Source: Liolophura sinensis
Lineage: Eukaryota > Mollusca > Polyplacophora > Chitonida > Chitonidae
DNA length: 64,000 bases
Assembly: GCF_032854445.1 (NCBI RefSeq)
Contig: NC_088301.1
Location: forward strand, 44,451,116 to 44,515,115
Direction of reading: 5' to 3'
Position 1 is the first letter of the stretch; each line of letters opens with the position of its first letter. The notes beneath the pieces are model-generated. The model searched no databases and was not told the origin of the DNA. It saw only the letters and a list, made by a program, of their open reading frames with translations. The translations under genes and the position numbers were made by a program. Shown here one piece after another: positions 23,515-34,469 of this stretch.

Positions 23515-23800
23515 ATGGATGTAAGTGCAACACCATCGCTGGAGGAGGTTCTGGAGACGAAAGATTTTGAACTGGTGAAAACCATCGTTGTGGACAATCT
23601 TCCGGAGACCACTTAGAGTGTGGATCTGAAAAGAACATTGGGCGGAAGTCTTGGCCAGGTCACCAAGGTGCTTGGTCAGCTGGTCAGGTTCAGCAGTTGT
23701 TGAACCACTGGACCCAATTCCAGTCAAAGACAGAGTGCAGGTGAAAAACATTGGTATCAGGAGCAAACATCAGATTGCTGACAAGTGAAAGCCTGTGATT
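23515..23800 (+). pseudogene. broken gag-like first ORF of the LTR element
   Basis: From the ATG at 23515 an open frame (MDVSATPSLEEVLETKDFEL...) meets an in-frame stop after 33 codons. The same frame continues with two more stops (after ...LVRFSSC and ...QTSDC). Helical, charged residues suggest a gag-like N-terminus. No zinc knuckle was seen. Non-functional as it stands. Confidence 0.45.
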
Positions 23801-24609
23801 TGCTATAAAACAGCAGCAAACTGATCTCCCAGTCTGCATTGTTGGACCGGAAAACGGAGATGCACCCTGGAAGTCTTACCCCCCGAAACCTAACCAGTAG
23901 CTAGGTCCCAGAAAAGGAATTTGCTACATACAGATACAGATTTTAATGATACTTCTGATGACAAAGATCTGTATATTGCACCTGTTATTTTCCCTCAAGG
24001 AAATAAATGCCTCTTCTTAATCCCCAGGCGCCAGAGTTTGTGTCGCGTGTCACGCCCACACTTGTAAGGGGAGAAAATTACCCCTGTTAGACTGGTTATG
24101 GCAACTTTATCATGTGAGCCAGATTCAGTCTCAGTGACGAAGTATGCCAACGTCCAGACAATACTCCAGTCCTTCAGACTGATGCAGGTAATACAGAGTT
24201 TTTTTAGTAGTTTTACATTATGCAGAGTGTATAACTATAGATACTTAGCTGATTCTCATATTCATCAGAATTTCACGGAAGTGATTGTGTATTGGTGAAT
24301 TGTAATGCGTATGTCTTACATTTGATCTGTATCGATCTCAAAGAGATGAATTACTCGATCGTCCCAGGAGGATGAGAGGACAAGGCGACAACTCAGTGAA
24401 GCCTTTAGTGCCAACGGAAGATCTTTCTGAGCAGATCAAGAACCCGTGCAGCCCCTTGCTCAGTTTTCCGATGGGTAGACCCAGCCTTTCATCAGGCCAT
24501 GAAGGTAGATTTGTTCGTGTTTGGAAGGATGTCCACATATAATCTTTTAGCTCATACTGTTTTAAGCAGCTGCAACTGGCGCTTCAACTGATCATTGGTC
24601 CTATGTTTC

Positions 24610-25020
24610 AGTAGCAATGATATCCGTGGCAACCCATCCTTCCATGGGCATGTTAAGGCCGATCTGAAAAATGCCACGAATCTTGCTCAGATCTTCCCAA
24701 AGATCTGACAGTGTGTACGGTCTATGAAGTCGACTGGTGGACAAGATGGCCCAGGCGAAGGAGCACTTCACCAGCCTCTTGTGCCAGAGAGCAAGCCAAT
24801 CCAAATGACAATCAACACCGTTTGGACTTTAATGCCAAACTTTGCCAACTTGCAGAAGATAGCGGCATGCCTATTCTTGACCTCTCTGCAATCATTTCTC
24901 GCAGAAAAGGTGACAACAACGACAGACAAGGTTGGTACATGGCTAATTCGGTACATCCCACTGTCAATGTAGCCACTGAGGTGTGCTTCTCCCAACTACT
25001 GTCCAATCAGGCGGTAGTTC
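24610..25020 (+). pseudogene. SGNH/GDSL-hydrolase-like remnant inside the LTR element
   Basis: Two frames separated by stops and frameshifts carry pieces resembling SGNH blocks. 'NDIRGNPSFHGH' at about 24613 resembles block III (G-x-N-D). 'FNAKLCQLAEDSGMPILDLS' followed by 'NSVHPT' at about 24830-24965 resembles the run-up to block V (His-Pro). The catalytic Ser block is not visible. SGNH domains are known in ORF1 of some non-LTR retrotransposons and in host genes; its presence in an LTR element would be unusual. Assignment is tentative. Confidence 0.4.
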
Positions 25021-25396
25021 CTATAGCTCTGGATGACCCTAGACTCCATCACAACAGCTCCCAGGTGGTCCTTGACACGGAAATTGCCCGAAGGAAGACC
25101 ATCAGCATCACAAACAGACGCTGCTCTGGATCAGTGCGCGGTGGGAACCCTTCCCAACGTCTGCGAGTCACTGTGAGGAATTCCCACAACAGTTGTTACG
25201 GATATGGGACACCAAACGCCGCCGGAAAAGTGATTAGAATTCTGTTCATTAACAGTGTATCTGTGGCCTTTCAAGGCTTGTGCTTCTTCCTTGATACAGA
25301 GACGTATAAATGTATATCTTGGCTTTGTCCTATTGCACACCAGGTTGTAGCCAACCAGATACACCGGGGTTCAGGTATTATCTAAAGGGGGGAGAG

Positions 25397-25748
25397 TGTA
25401 AACCCCAATACCCAACGGTTTCCTAGGGGGGTAAAGAAGGAGGTCTGCGTCTTTCTCCAGGGACAGCCAACCAGTAATGTCACAGCAGCCTTTTTTATAC
25501 GCGACTGTATTTTGTGTCTAGGTTTCGGCTGACATCTACAGTACGCAGGCCTACTTAAACATAATATGTTAACACTGAAAATGGCATGAGGAGATTGAGC
25601 ATAGTATTCCCCTTTTCCCTTCTTTCCTTTCTTTGACTACAATGTATTTTCAGTGAGTTCAAGCTGACTCGATTCAGAATTTGTTACCGCACACACATGC
25701 CCAATTAGCGTGAGACAGTCCGGTGATAATCAACAACCACATCTTACA
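25397..25748 (+). repeat. right LTR
   Basis: Begins TGTAAACCCC directly after the purine tract and ends TTACA. It is followed by 'ttgtcgcccaaagtggg', close to the TTGGCGCCCAACGTGGG-type primer binding site of many Gypsy elements. Confidence 0.7.
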
Positions 25749-26253
25749 TTGTCGCCCAAAGTGGGAAATTTGTTCTTGCGAACCCTCTTACATTTGCGAT
25801 ATATTTACTGTAGCGCAGTTGGCGGTCCGAGGAGTTCTATTTTAATTCTTTTAATATTTCTATGAGAGACAAAACTGATACACAATATAACAACGATGTC
25901 TGCTAGTACAATTTCACTGTTTAATGACAATATAAAATATAACCTCAAAGAAGACTTTAGCAGTAAAAATTTGTGGCAGGGTAGCTGTTACAGTAACACA
26001 TAGTGAAATGATACGCTGACATAGCTGTTTCGGCTGTCTCAAAGTTATGCACACTTTGTAGAAAGGGCCACTGGATTGTGACTCAACATAGTTATTAACA
26101 TTTTTCTTGCTTTTGTCAGGTTTTAATGTACTTTAATATATTGAGGAGTTATTTTTTGGACTGAAATTGGTTACTTCTGGCTTAGTTGACATCTGATAAA
26201 AACTATAAAATTTCTTCAGCACAGTGTAGGCTAGTTGCTGTGTCAGTTTTTCT
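25749..26253. other. spacer between LTR element and the LamG gene 3' end
   Basis: The first ~40 bp resemble the PBS and leader that follow the left LTR. The rest is AT-rich and probably includes the LamG gene 3' UTR; ATTAAA on the minus strand lies at 26137-26132. Confidence 0.4.
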
Positions 26254-26609
26254 TTACACATTTGGGAAAGCCAAAACACTGCAGATAAGAATGGGCTGAC
26301 AATTAGTCCATGTCAACGCACAAGCATTTGCATCTTCCCACAAATGAAAGAATAACTGATCACAGTCTCTATTTGGACACCTGCAATTGTAGACGCTTCT
26401 CCACAAAATCCCCTCCGGAGTTCTAAAACTCAGGTCACATGGGTATAACATTTTCGCGCATGTCTGCTCGGCTGATGTGGCCATGTAAAGCTGTAGGTAA
26501 TCCTGGCGAGCATCTCCATAAAGCGACACATTGATGTTTTCCAGCCCAAACATGTCCATACTGTAGTCCCACGTAACCTGCACCAGAGACGAGAGTACGC
26601 CATCTCCTT
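26254..26609 (-). CDS. LamG gene exon 7: Cys-rich C-terminal region
   Basis: The acceptor cttatttttag (AG at 26611-26610) is in phase 1; the stop is at 26254-26256. Encodes 118 aa with eight cysteines (including YNCRCPNRDC) and an NVS sequon. I do not recognise the domain; the alternating pattern suggests a small beta-rich, disulfide-bonded module. Confidence 0.7.
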
Positions 26610-29600
26610 CTAAAAATAAGATTGATCTTTACTTTGTTTTATTGTGGTTTAACGCAGCTTTCAACATTGTTTCGGTCATATCAGACAGAACCCACTGCCG
26701 CCATATTTATAGAGGGGCCTCACTAGAACGCCATCCAAATGACACTAGGCACGACGCTCTATATCTGATCACATTATACTGACACCGGGCCGAACACTTT
26801 AAGGTCCATTACTGTTATGCTGAGTGCCAAGTGAAGTACCAGCACTACCGAAGTCAGACACACTTTAGAGAATACAAGACTTGACACTTAATGGATAACA
26901 ACATAGAGTTTCTCAGCTACATCAGGAATTCACTTCGTCTAAAGTCAAGGTTTTCTCACAACCATATGGGTATTTTGTCTGTCAAATATCATAGCACGAT
27001 CAATGTAAACAACTGTTCTACACGCGAAAACTACAGTTAAGGCTTTCTTCTCAACAAGTAAAGTTGATGGATGAACGAAATAAGCAATCATAAGGCTTCA
27101 ATAAGAACCACGCTTGATCGAATCCAGCTCTAAAACTCGCTACCTAGCCTGTGGTTTACTCCGGGCACTCCGATTTCTTTCACCCATAAACCTGGCTCCC
27201 ATCATATAATTTGAAAATTAAACAACAATCGAATAAATAAATCATTAAGGGCATAAATGCCCATAAATAACTAGCCATCACTAGACCTCAGGTGAAAGGC
27301 GAATATCAGAATTGAGGCTTACACATAATTGTGCTATTGGAGATCAAGTGTAGAGCTGCTATCACACAGGTAATTCATATCTTCGGGGAATAGATGTGTT
27401 CTATCTCCTTTCAAGATTCCTTGGGAACTTTACTGGAGAATGGTTCGAACCTAGCACTGCGAAAGCGTGCAAGTATGATTGACCGCTCGACTGTATTGTG
27501 TCCTATATGGCAAAGCTAGAGTTCTGCGGACGATTCCACTAAACCATTTCTGACTTAAGTCAAAATTTGAAATACGACCTTAAAGCTGAATTTTGGGTAT
27601 TAGAAATGGAAATTTTGTCATTTTGTCAACAAAACATTTCACAAAGGCATCGCACGATCAAGACCATTATCAAAAAGAGCACCAGCCACACATCAACATC
27701 AATAAGAAGAGCGAGCTGCATGCTCGTTCCAGCTAAAAACTGATGTAACATCCAATGAACACATGCATAACGCAAACTGCTTTATGTACATACGGGTTTG
27801 GACGGCTGTGCACGACGTGTAATTATCTCTGTACTTCACAAATTTTCCTTCCATAATCAATGCGTTCGGCTTTAATCCCAAGGTGAAAAATCCTGCTTGC
27901 ACAAATCAAAAGAACAATATACTATTATTTTCATACTTCGTATGCTTTGAAATGTTACTAAATATCGTTTAAACACAATTAACTACTTTAACCTCTTCAA
28001 TTGTCGATATTTATTTCAAATTATTTCAAAGCCTCGTGATATTAATAAAAACATGTGGAATTAATCATTTTCGCCCGACTGTCCTAATTTTTCAGGATTT
28101 ACCTTTCAAAACGATATTTTTGTCACAAAACAGCTCACCTTCATCCGTGAGAGGTCTAATCTCATCGGCGTCTAGGACGCGATACCACACCCGAATATCA
28201 TCAAGAATACAGGACCCCAATTCTGAAGACGGTTGTCGGTTGGAAGCACCTGCATGGGACAAAGTGATAAATGTTATAATATATCGTATGCATATATATC
28301 TCCAAAGGTGGCTGTATATATACATGAAAAATTAGTATAAAACGCTAACTCAGGTAAACTGACAAGAGGCCCTGGTTATCAGATCGCCAGTTTTCCTATA
28401 TATACTATATAGATAGATATGATTTCGTGTCTGTGCTATAACTCTAACTGGTTTTTATGTTCAGTTTTAATTTTTCGTGGATACATGCATACAAAGATGA
28501 CGATGTGTCGCGTCCATTCTCGCTGTTGTCATGGTAACCAGATAGCCATATTTCTAATATATACTATAATAATAGATATGTGTTCGTGTTCAGGCTATAA
28601 CTCCAACTGCTTTCTGTGTACAGCTTTCATATTTGGTGGATGCCTACATAAACAGATGGTGATGTGCCGCGACTCTTATTTGTATATTTCCGGGGTTGTA
28701 ATGGCTACCAGATTGCCATTTTCCCTATGTATACTATATAAATAGAGATGATTTCGTATCCGAAATAACTCCAACAGTTTTAAACAGAGTTTTAATTTTT
28801 GGTGGATACATACATGTAGATACACAGATGACGTTATGTCGCGACTCACATTTGTCGATTTTTGCCGTTGTCATGGTTACCAGGTAGCCATTTTCTTGAT
28901 ATATACTGTATAAATAGATACAATTTCGTGTCCAGGCTACAACTTCAACTGTTTTTCGCGCAGAGTTTTAATTTTTGGTGGATACATAGATACACAGAGG
29001 ACTTACATTTTTCCATATTCGCGGTTGTCTTGGTCTCGGTTGTCTCTCGTGTCCGGGCTCGTGTCCGGGCTACAACTGTGTTCCGCATAGTTTTCATTTT
29101 CGGTGGACACATTTGTCCACTTGCGCGGTTTGTAATGGTAACATATCTATCATCAATACCCATGAAGATTCCCCTCAGCGGTTATATTCACCACAATGCT
29201 GCTGATATTCTTTTATACATTTCAAGCAAATGCATTTGTTGGGGCATGTGTTGTGTTCACCTGAACTCTTGTTAGTTATAGCTGTTCAGCTTCGAGAATG
29301 AAGCGTACAAGGTAGCAACCGATTTAATGAGGCTCCTTGGATCCTCCTGTCCTTCATTATGGATCAGGGTCACCCGGAACCGGCGTGATAGTTACCTAGC
29401 ATCATGTTGTTGTAGTTGTTGGAATACACTTTTGCCTGAATAGTATTAGACGACGACGACTTCAGTTCACCATTGAGATACATTTTTGTTCCAATATCCT
29501 CCTTCCAAACCAACACCATGTGAAACCAATCACCTGTCAAGAGAACATTTGAGTTTTATTTTTTTTCAACCAAACGTGAATAAAAAATGACATAGGCCTG

Positions 29601-32089
29601 GCATTTGAACACGGTGTTAACCATAATGGACATTCCTGGACTTGTTTATTGGTTGATGAAAAGGCTGCAAAATAACTTACTGCCAATATCTGTGACGTTA
29701 AGCATAGATCTCCACTCGTACAGGTGTGTCTTTGTCCAAAAATTTAAATGGTTACTTCTGTGATATAGAACTATCCCAAATGAATATCTGGTCTGTCCCC
29801 CACTGCTGATGATATACATTGTATTTCCTTTGGGCGTTCCCAGTTGAATCCACAGAGAAAGTGTGAAACCCTGCGGGCAATTTTCAGGATTTCCAAAGCA
29901 GGTGTGACGCAGATTGCCCAAGTCAGCCCAGTCATCAGTGTTCCACATGTTCAGCATCAACCCATTACCGAAAACAGCTGAAATGGGAAGCCGTGTGCAG
30001 ATAAGTAAGAAGAGTTGACAGATTCATTTTGGTGCATGCTTGATCTAAGGGATTGGAACATCTTTTATAAAATGATTTAAAATAAACTGTGTATCGCAAA
30101 ATATTCACGAATCTGAACATGTTGTGTCTTTAAAATAATATATGTATCAGAAAACATTTTGAACGTCGTTAGCAGAAGATATTTGCCTCTAGTATCTATT
30201 GTATTACTCTATGATGTATGCTTAACCAGAATCTGTGTAAAATTTATAAAAGTCTGTCGCAATAGCATCAAAAACTGTTACCAGGAACCAGTTGTGGGGA
30301 ACCTTGTAGACCGGCATCGAGTTCTCGACCTTTCAAGGTGCCATCCTGAATGACATCCATAGGAAACCATAAGTCAGGGTCAGCAATGGGGCTCAGGATA
30401 GCACTCACTGAAAGTATGCAACATCATAGTGGTTCGAAAACGATATTGTGGTACTTTTATTCATAATCTAAAAAGGCTCAAAGATCATGAAAAAAAGTTT
30501 GGCCTTTTTCTTGATCCTTCTTGCCATTGTAATAACTATATTTAAGAAATCTGGGCGTCGAAACACACATTCGTATATCAGGTGTCATTCCTGCATTTCC
30601 GGTTCAATAACTGCCATGTGAGAGACTAAAGCATACAGAGTGAAAAGTGACGACAGTTAGATAGTTGCTAAATGGTCAAACGTATCGATTAAATCCGGCC
30701 TGGTGTCAGTTTACGTCAGTTAGGGTTTAATTCTAACTGTTCATGTTTACATTCATGATAGAAACACAAAGGAATATGATGAGTATCCAAGTCGTGTCTC
30801 AAGAAATATAAAGGACTATGTACAGAATAGAGAGTAAAACCAGGACAGCTTCATAATCGAAAATTGAATGGAAATGCAAACTCAAAACTTTTCTTCATAA
30901 TGTTGTATCAACATAAAGCTAATACACTCCCATTACGGGAATGTCAACAATATTGTCTGTGACGGTTCTGTGACATGCTAAAAACACAAAATCAACAAAA
31001 GATGTTTTGAATCAGTCAGTTTTTCTTAATCAATTCTGTTTAAGACATGTTGCTAAGTGGGGTGACATTTGCTTCTATCCAAGTATTTATATGATCCGTT
31101 AGAATAAACTCTTGATGATTAACAATCGGCCGTATTTTACCACACTCTTTACTGAAGTCTATTATAGCCTATTATATCCCTGCATAAACCAGTGTTCTGT
31201 TGGTGGACTAAGCATGCCCAAGGCACATTTTATTGTGTATTGAGTGCCATAACAATAAAGGATTTTATCAGTTTTGGATAATATAAATTCCAATTAACAT
31301 CACTGCATTTTTAGAACTACTTATGCTTAAGCAATGGTTCAAGGAGCGTGTAATTTACTACTATCTAAGCATTTACATGAAGAGATAGAACGAAACCTTT
31401 ACTCAGGGTCAAGTTTCACCGCTTGCTCTCTTTACATATAGTTTCCATGCTTGGTTTTGAGGTTGGTGCTAGAGGGTGCGTAATTTGCAAATATCTAAGT
31501 ATTTCCATGAACATTTACAATAAAACATTAACGGGTAAATTGGCCAGATTTCACGGTTTACACCTGACCTATTGCAAACTGTCACTACGTTGTTGCTGCT
31601 CTGGCTTTGCCTTCTTTGCTGTAGTCATATATATATATATATATTCCATCCTGTCAAATATAATAAAGCATGTCGTATTAAGGATTTATTTGTGTGATCA
31701 ACAGAGATCTGCTGATCTCCAGTACAGAAAATTCGTGTAGTCTTATTTGAAGGATGTAATATTCGCAACTTTTTGTCGAAATAATTATGTCACAAGATCA
31801 TCGACATTTAATTAGTCAAATTATTACCCCACACTTGTTAAAATAAAGTAAAATAAATAATGTTTGTGGAATGCCTCTTACTGAATTTGAAGAAGATAAT
31901 GACAGTTAACAATTTTCAGATACTATAGAAAAACATACTTAGTATGTTATACTATTTTGGGTTCGACTCGCACAATGTAGTTTGTGTGTACTGACAGTTC
32001 AACTTCATTCGCTCTATAGGCCTAATCATTGTGACATTCGTGCAGTTGGACTTACCTGGTGTCAGAAAAACGAAGATCCAGTGCTTCAT
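26254..32089 (-). CDS. secreted LamG-domain (concanavalin A-like) protein, whole gene
   Basis: Seven exons on the minus strand: 32089-32056, 30407-30282, 29977-29681, 29533-29396, 28249-28139, 27892-27794 and 26609-26254. Every junction is GT-AG in phase 1, giving about 386 aa. Residues 1-17 form a signal peptide (MKHWIFVFLTPVSAILS). Residues about 20-236 form a LamG/pentraxin-like beta sandwich, with the pattern 'FTLSLWIQ', 'DWFHMVLVWKED', 'MYLNGEL' and 'SCILDDIRVWYRVLDADEI', typical of LamG_3 domains. The last 150 residues are Cys-rich and unrecognised. Sequons NVT, NYT and NVS suggest N-glycosylation. I infer an extracellular glycan- or ligand-binding protein; no enzyme motif is seen. Confidence 0.8.
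26646..26800 (-). mobile_element. SINE (family B) in LamG intron, reverse
   Basis: Reverse complement reads 'ggcccggtgtcagtataatg', 'tcttgccta-like' body and 'gctgcgttaaac', related to the copy at 11735-12045. Confidence 0.65.
27150..27242 (+). mobile_element. SINE 3' fragment
   Basis: 'actccgggcactccg', 'cataaacctggctccc' and 'aacaatcgaataaataaat' resemble the 3' end of the family A type with its AAAT tail. In LamG intron 6. Confidence 0.5.
27794..27892 (-). CDS. LamG gene exon 6
   Basis: 99 nt, phase 1 to 1, donor ACCC|GTATGT. Encodes GFFTLGLKPNALIMEGKFV...NYTSCTAVQT. If the donor is not used, the frame stays open 31 more codons to a TGA ending at 27699, giving a shorter last exon. The acceptor could also be three bases upstream (27895). 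Confidence 0.6.
28139..28249 (-). CDS. LamG gene exon 5
   Basis: 111 nt, phase 1 to 1, acceptor gtcccatgcag, donor GAAG|GTGAGC. Encodes CILDDIRVWYRVLDADEI, the closing strand ('DD-[IV]-x-[VI]-W-x-R-x-L') of LamG_3 domains. Confidence 0.88.
28373..29140 (+). repeat. tandem satellite, about 4-5 units of 157-172 bp
   Basis: Unit starts 'gttgtcatggtaaccaga' at 28525, 28695, 28867 and 29024, with a diverged copy from 28373 and a partial unit to about 29140. Each unit also carries 'atatatactatataaatag', 'tttcgtgtccaggctacaac' and 'ttttaatttttggtggata'. It lies in the intron between LamG exons 4 and 5. Confidence 0.85.
29396..29533 (-). CDS. LamG gene exon 4
   Basis: 138 nt, phase 1 to 1, acceptor tctcttgacag, donor CTAG|GTAACT. 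Encodes DWFHMVLVWKEDIGTKMYLN, the 'W-H-x-V-x-W ... YLNG' core of the fold. Confidence 0.88.
29681..29977 (-). CDS. LamG gene exon 3
   Basis: 297 nt, phase 1 to 1, acceptor cttcccatttcag, donor GGCA|GTAAGT. Encodes CPQGFTLSLWIQLGT and YIISSGGQTRYSFGI, the central strands, with two nearby cysteines (C-x8-C spacing before FTLSLW). NVT sequon near its end. Confidence 0.85.
30282..30407 (-). CDS. LamG gene exon 2
   Basis: 126 nt, phase 1 to 1, acceptor catactttcag, donor CCTG|GTAACA. Encodes SAILSPIADPDLWFPMD..., the first strand ('WP-[LM]-D') typical of LamG_3 proteins. Confidence 0.78.
30650..30850 (+). repeat. dispersed repeat copy
   Basis: 'gatagttgctaaatggtcaa', 'gtcagttagggtttaattc' and 'taactgttcatgt' recur at 34990-35110, and 'agagtaaaaccaggacag' recurs at 42490. 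Family unclassified. Confidence 0.45.
31130..31650 (+). repeat. dispersed repeat copies, partly in tandem
   Basis: 'ccctgcataaacc' followed by 'ggtggactaagcatgcc' (31177-31220) matches 59255-59300. 'gtaattt...tatctaag.attt.catga' occurs twice, at about 31349 and 31470, a local tandem copy. 'ccagatttcac' followed by 'actgtcactacgttgttg' matches 59150-59210 and 33175-33235. Confidence 0.5.
32056..32089 (-). CDS. LamG gene exon 1: start and signal peptide
   Basis: ATG AAG CAC TGG ATC (context aaacATGA), then a donor CCAG|GTAAGT in phase 1. Joining to 30407 gives a plausible signal peptide that neither exon has alone. A possible TATA (acatatatatg, minus strand) lies at 32155-32144. Confidence 0.75.
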
Positions 32090-33119
32090 GTTTTAAATAT
32101 AAACAAACAAACGCCTACAAAATAAGTATTCCACGGTATGACATATATATGTGAGACAAATTATCTACACAGGGTACGTTAAACACGTCACTCTTGGAAC
32201 AACCAGAGTAAACTATGTGCCTCTCATTTATGCATATAGGAGTCCATCTATCACCAAGCCAGTGTCATAAATACGATACAATTTACTCTATCACCAAGAC
32301 TGGTTAGATGACATGGTCCGGTACGGTCAAATGGATATGTAAAGGACGCCACGGGAAAAATCAATTATTAACCAAAACTGTGTGGATTAAACATTTAGGA
32401 AGACAACACCTAGAACCCATGTCGACATTTTGTCTTTGACGCCATGAGAAACCCGTTAGTCCTACCTGTGGCCAAAATCAGAAGCCTTTGTTTTGGCGTC
32501 GACAAACTCACTTCGGTACGAAATTTATTGAGGAGAACTGTTTATCAGTTAATTATTGAACACACTGAAGTATCCATATTGTCATGGATGCGCGTAATTC
32601 ATATACTAGAACAGCTGCGTAGCGCACAAATGCAAACATTGTTCTCCAAGGTAGTCTCACAGAGGTCGAAAGGACATGGCATATCAGATGAATTCGGACC
32701 TCCAAGTTGTGAATTTCTCTTTTTCTTTTTAACTGTCAACGAAAAAAAAACATGTTTTTGGTTTCGCAGTGGAAATCTTGAGTTGCAAAGAGACATGGGG
32801 CAAATATAAAGTGTATAAATTTGTGTATATCTTGATGTTGGGGATGTGATGTTGCAATAAGAGCAATGTGATGTAGCAATAAGTAGAGATAATTAGGTTT
32901 CTGATCGGTGTATTGTTATTCCGATACATTCATGTCATTGTATGTTAAATGTGATGAGTGTACAGAGGAATTCTACCGAGCAGTGATGTATAATAAATTG
33001 CAAGCATTTTACTTGTTTAAGGTGGCGGTATGGACTTACCCTGCCTGAAGAATGCACAGTATGTGCCAACACCTATTGATCGAAAGAGTATGAACAAAAC
33101 TTCAAGAATAGATACGTAT

Positions 33120-33465
33120 ACCTATTTAAGCTTGAAGAAGTAGAACAGAACCCTATAACTGCATGAGGTTAAATAGACAAGAGACTGGATTTCAACGGCA
33201 ACGTGTCACCAATTGGGAACTATATCACGCTGTTGTCGATGCTCTTGTTTTACTTTCTCTGCGGTATATAATCTGTTATATGCATTTTCCCTTCAGAGAA
33301 TTGAGAAAAACAAGTGAACAAAATTACACCGAAATACACCACACCATTGATATATGATCACCATGGCTTAAGCAGAATTGATAATAGAAGTGATGCTAAT
33401 TGTAATGTATCAGGCGTCACTGATCTAGAATTACTCAAAATGCTGTGTTATCATCACATTTAACG
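33120..33465 (+). repeat. dispersed repeat copy
   Basis: 'agaaccctataactg', 'tatatcacgctgttgtcg' and 'agcagaattgataatag' followed by 'gtgatgctaattg' are shared with copies at 34500, 35100, 54600 and 59100. Confidence 0.5.
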
Positions 33466-33789
33466 TACAGTCATATTAATTATGGCTGACGACATTTTTT
33501 GTGTTGCTGTGACATTTTCCTTTTTCGTTATTATGAAGCCAACAATTGTGCTATGCTCATTCAGAAAGTGGAAGATATAGAGTTCATGTTGTACACGGAT
33601 ACATGAAACATGAAACATGTATATGTACTGTACACGATTCATATGCATAGTACAATCTGAATTGTGTTTTCATTCTTTGGTAATTGAATTGCTAAATCAA
33701 AAGTCGAGGTCTTTTTATTATCTTCAGATCAGTTGAAGTCCGATTTTTTTTCAGACCACGCAAGTCCTCTGCAGGCTCGTATAGTGCTA

Positions 33790-34170
33790 GAGAGGTGGGC
33801 CGTTGTCGAGTGATTAAAGGTGCTTCCATTCAAGTTCAGTCTCTGGGACACACGAGGTGCGGGCTCAAAACCGGCATTGGGCAGGGAATTTGTAGATTAA
33901 TCGGCCTGTTCGTAGGGCCTTGTCGGAAATAAACGTTCGGCGTTACTCGTGTGGCCTTTCGTGCAGTCTAACGACCCTTAAGTCCACTTCTCTTCCACCA
34001 ATATGGCGTGCATATTTGTTCGTGACATGTAGGAAAGTTGTGGCAAAGGTGACAAATTACGTGTCAAAGGTCGATGGTTTACCCCAGACACGTGATACTA
34101 ACCGACATCGTGTAAGTGAAGAGTTCTTGAGTACTGCGTTGAACAATACTAACAAGCCAATGACTGTGGG
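33790..34170 (+). mobile_element. SINE (family C), near full length
   Basis: tRNA-like head 'gccgttgtcgagtgattaaa' (A-box region) and 'gcgggctcaaaaccggc' (decayed B box), body 'cttccaccaatatggcgtg' and 'acatgtaggaaagttgtgg', tail 'gagtactgcgttgaacaa'. The reverse counterpart is at 8355-8900. Confidence 0.65.
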
Positions 34171-34469
34171 CCTGTATAGTCAGTATCTATGATAGAATCT
34201 GTATCTATTTTCGAAACCAGCTTTTTATTTATTTCATTGAGATTTTATGTGAGAAAATCCACTTTTAGGAGAATTGGAGTCAAAGACGCATGGTTTCACT
34301 CTTATCCTAGAGTTTTCTCCCCTGATGTGGGATATTCTGATTGTCATCTACTTGTGTTTCATCTGTTCGTACAATACAATAGTGCATCATCATCACGACT
34401 TAATGAAGAAAAAACTCTTATTCACTAAAAGAGGAGTATGGACTTCTTATGCAGTTTCCTTTGTTCGGA

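Larger units (their letters stand above)
22768..25748 (+). mobile_element. decayed LTR retrotransposon
   Basis: Two direct repeats, 22768-23329 (about 562 bp) and 25397-25748 (about 352 bp), both start TGTAAACCCC and end TTACA. They share blocks such as 'cacagcagcctttt', 'ctgtattttgtgtctagg', 'ggagattgagcata' and 'gagacagtccggtgataat'. A purine tract (aaaggggggagag, 25384-25396) lies just before the right LTR, as expected of a polypurine tract. The right LTR lacks about 150 bp near its 5' end. The internal part (2.07 kb) is too short for gag-pol and its frames are broken by stops. I see no reverse transcriptase, protease or integrase, so it is a non-autonomous or internally deleted copy. Probably Gypsy-like from the PBS-like sequence after the LTR. 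Confidence 0.75.

Noticed and set aside
28373-29140. CRISPR array
   Set aside because: Units are 157-172 bp, diverged, with no short identical repeat and unique spacer pattern, and the DNA is eukaryotic.
32444-32809. 121-codon plus-strand frame near the LamG promoter
   Set aside because: No domain, poly-Phe and Lys ends from T/A runs, no splice or promoter support.
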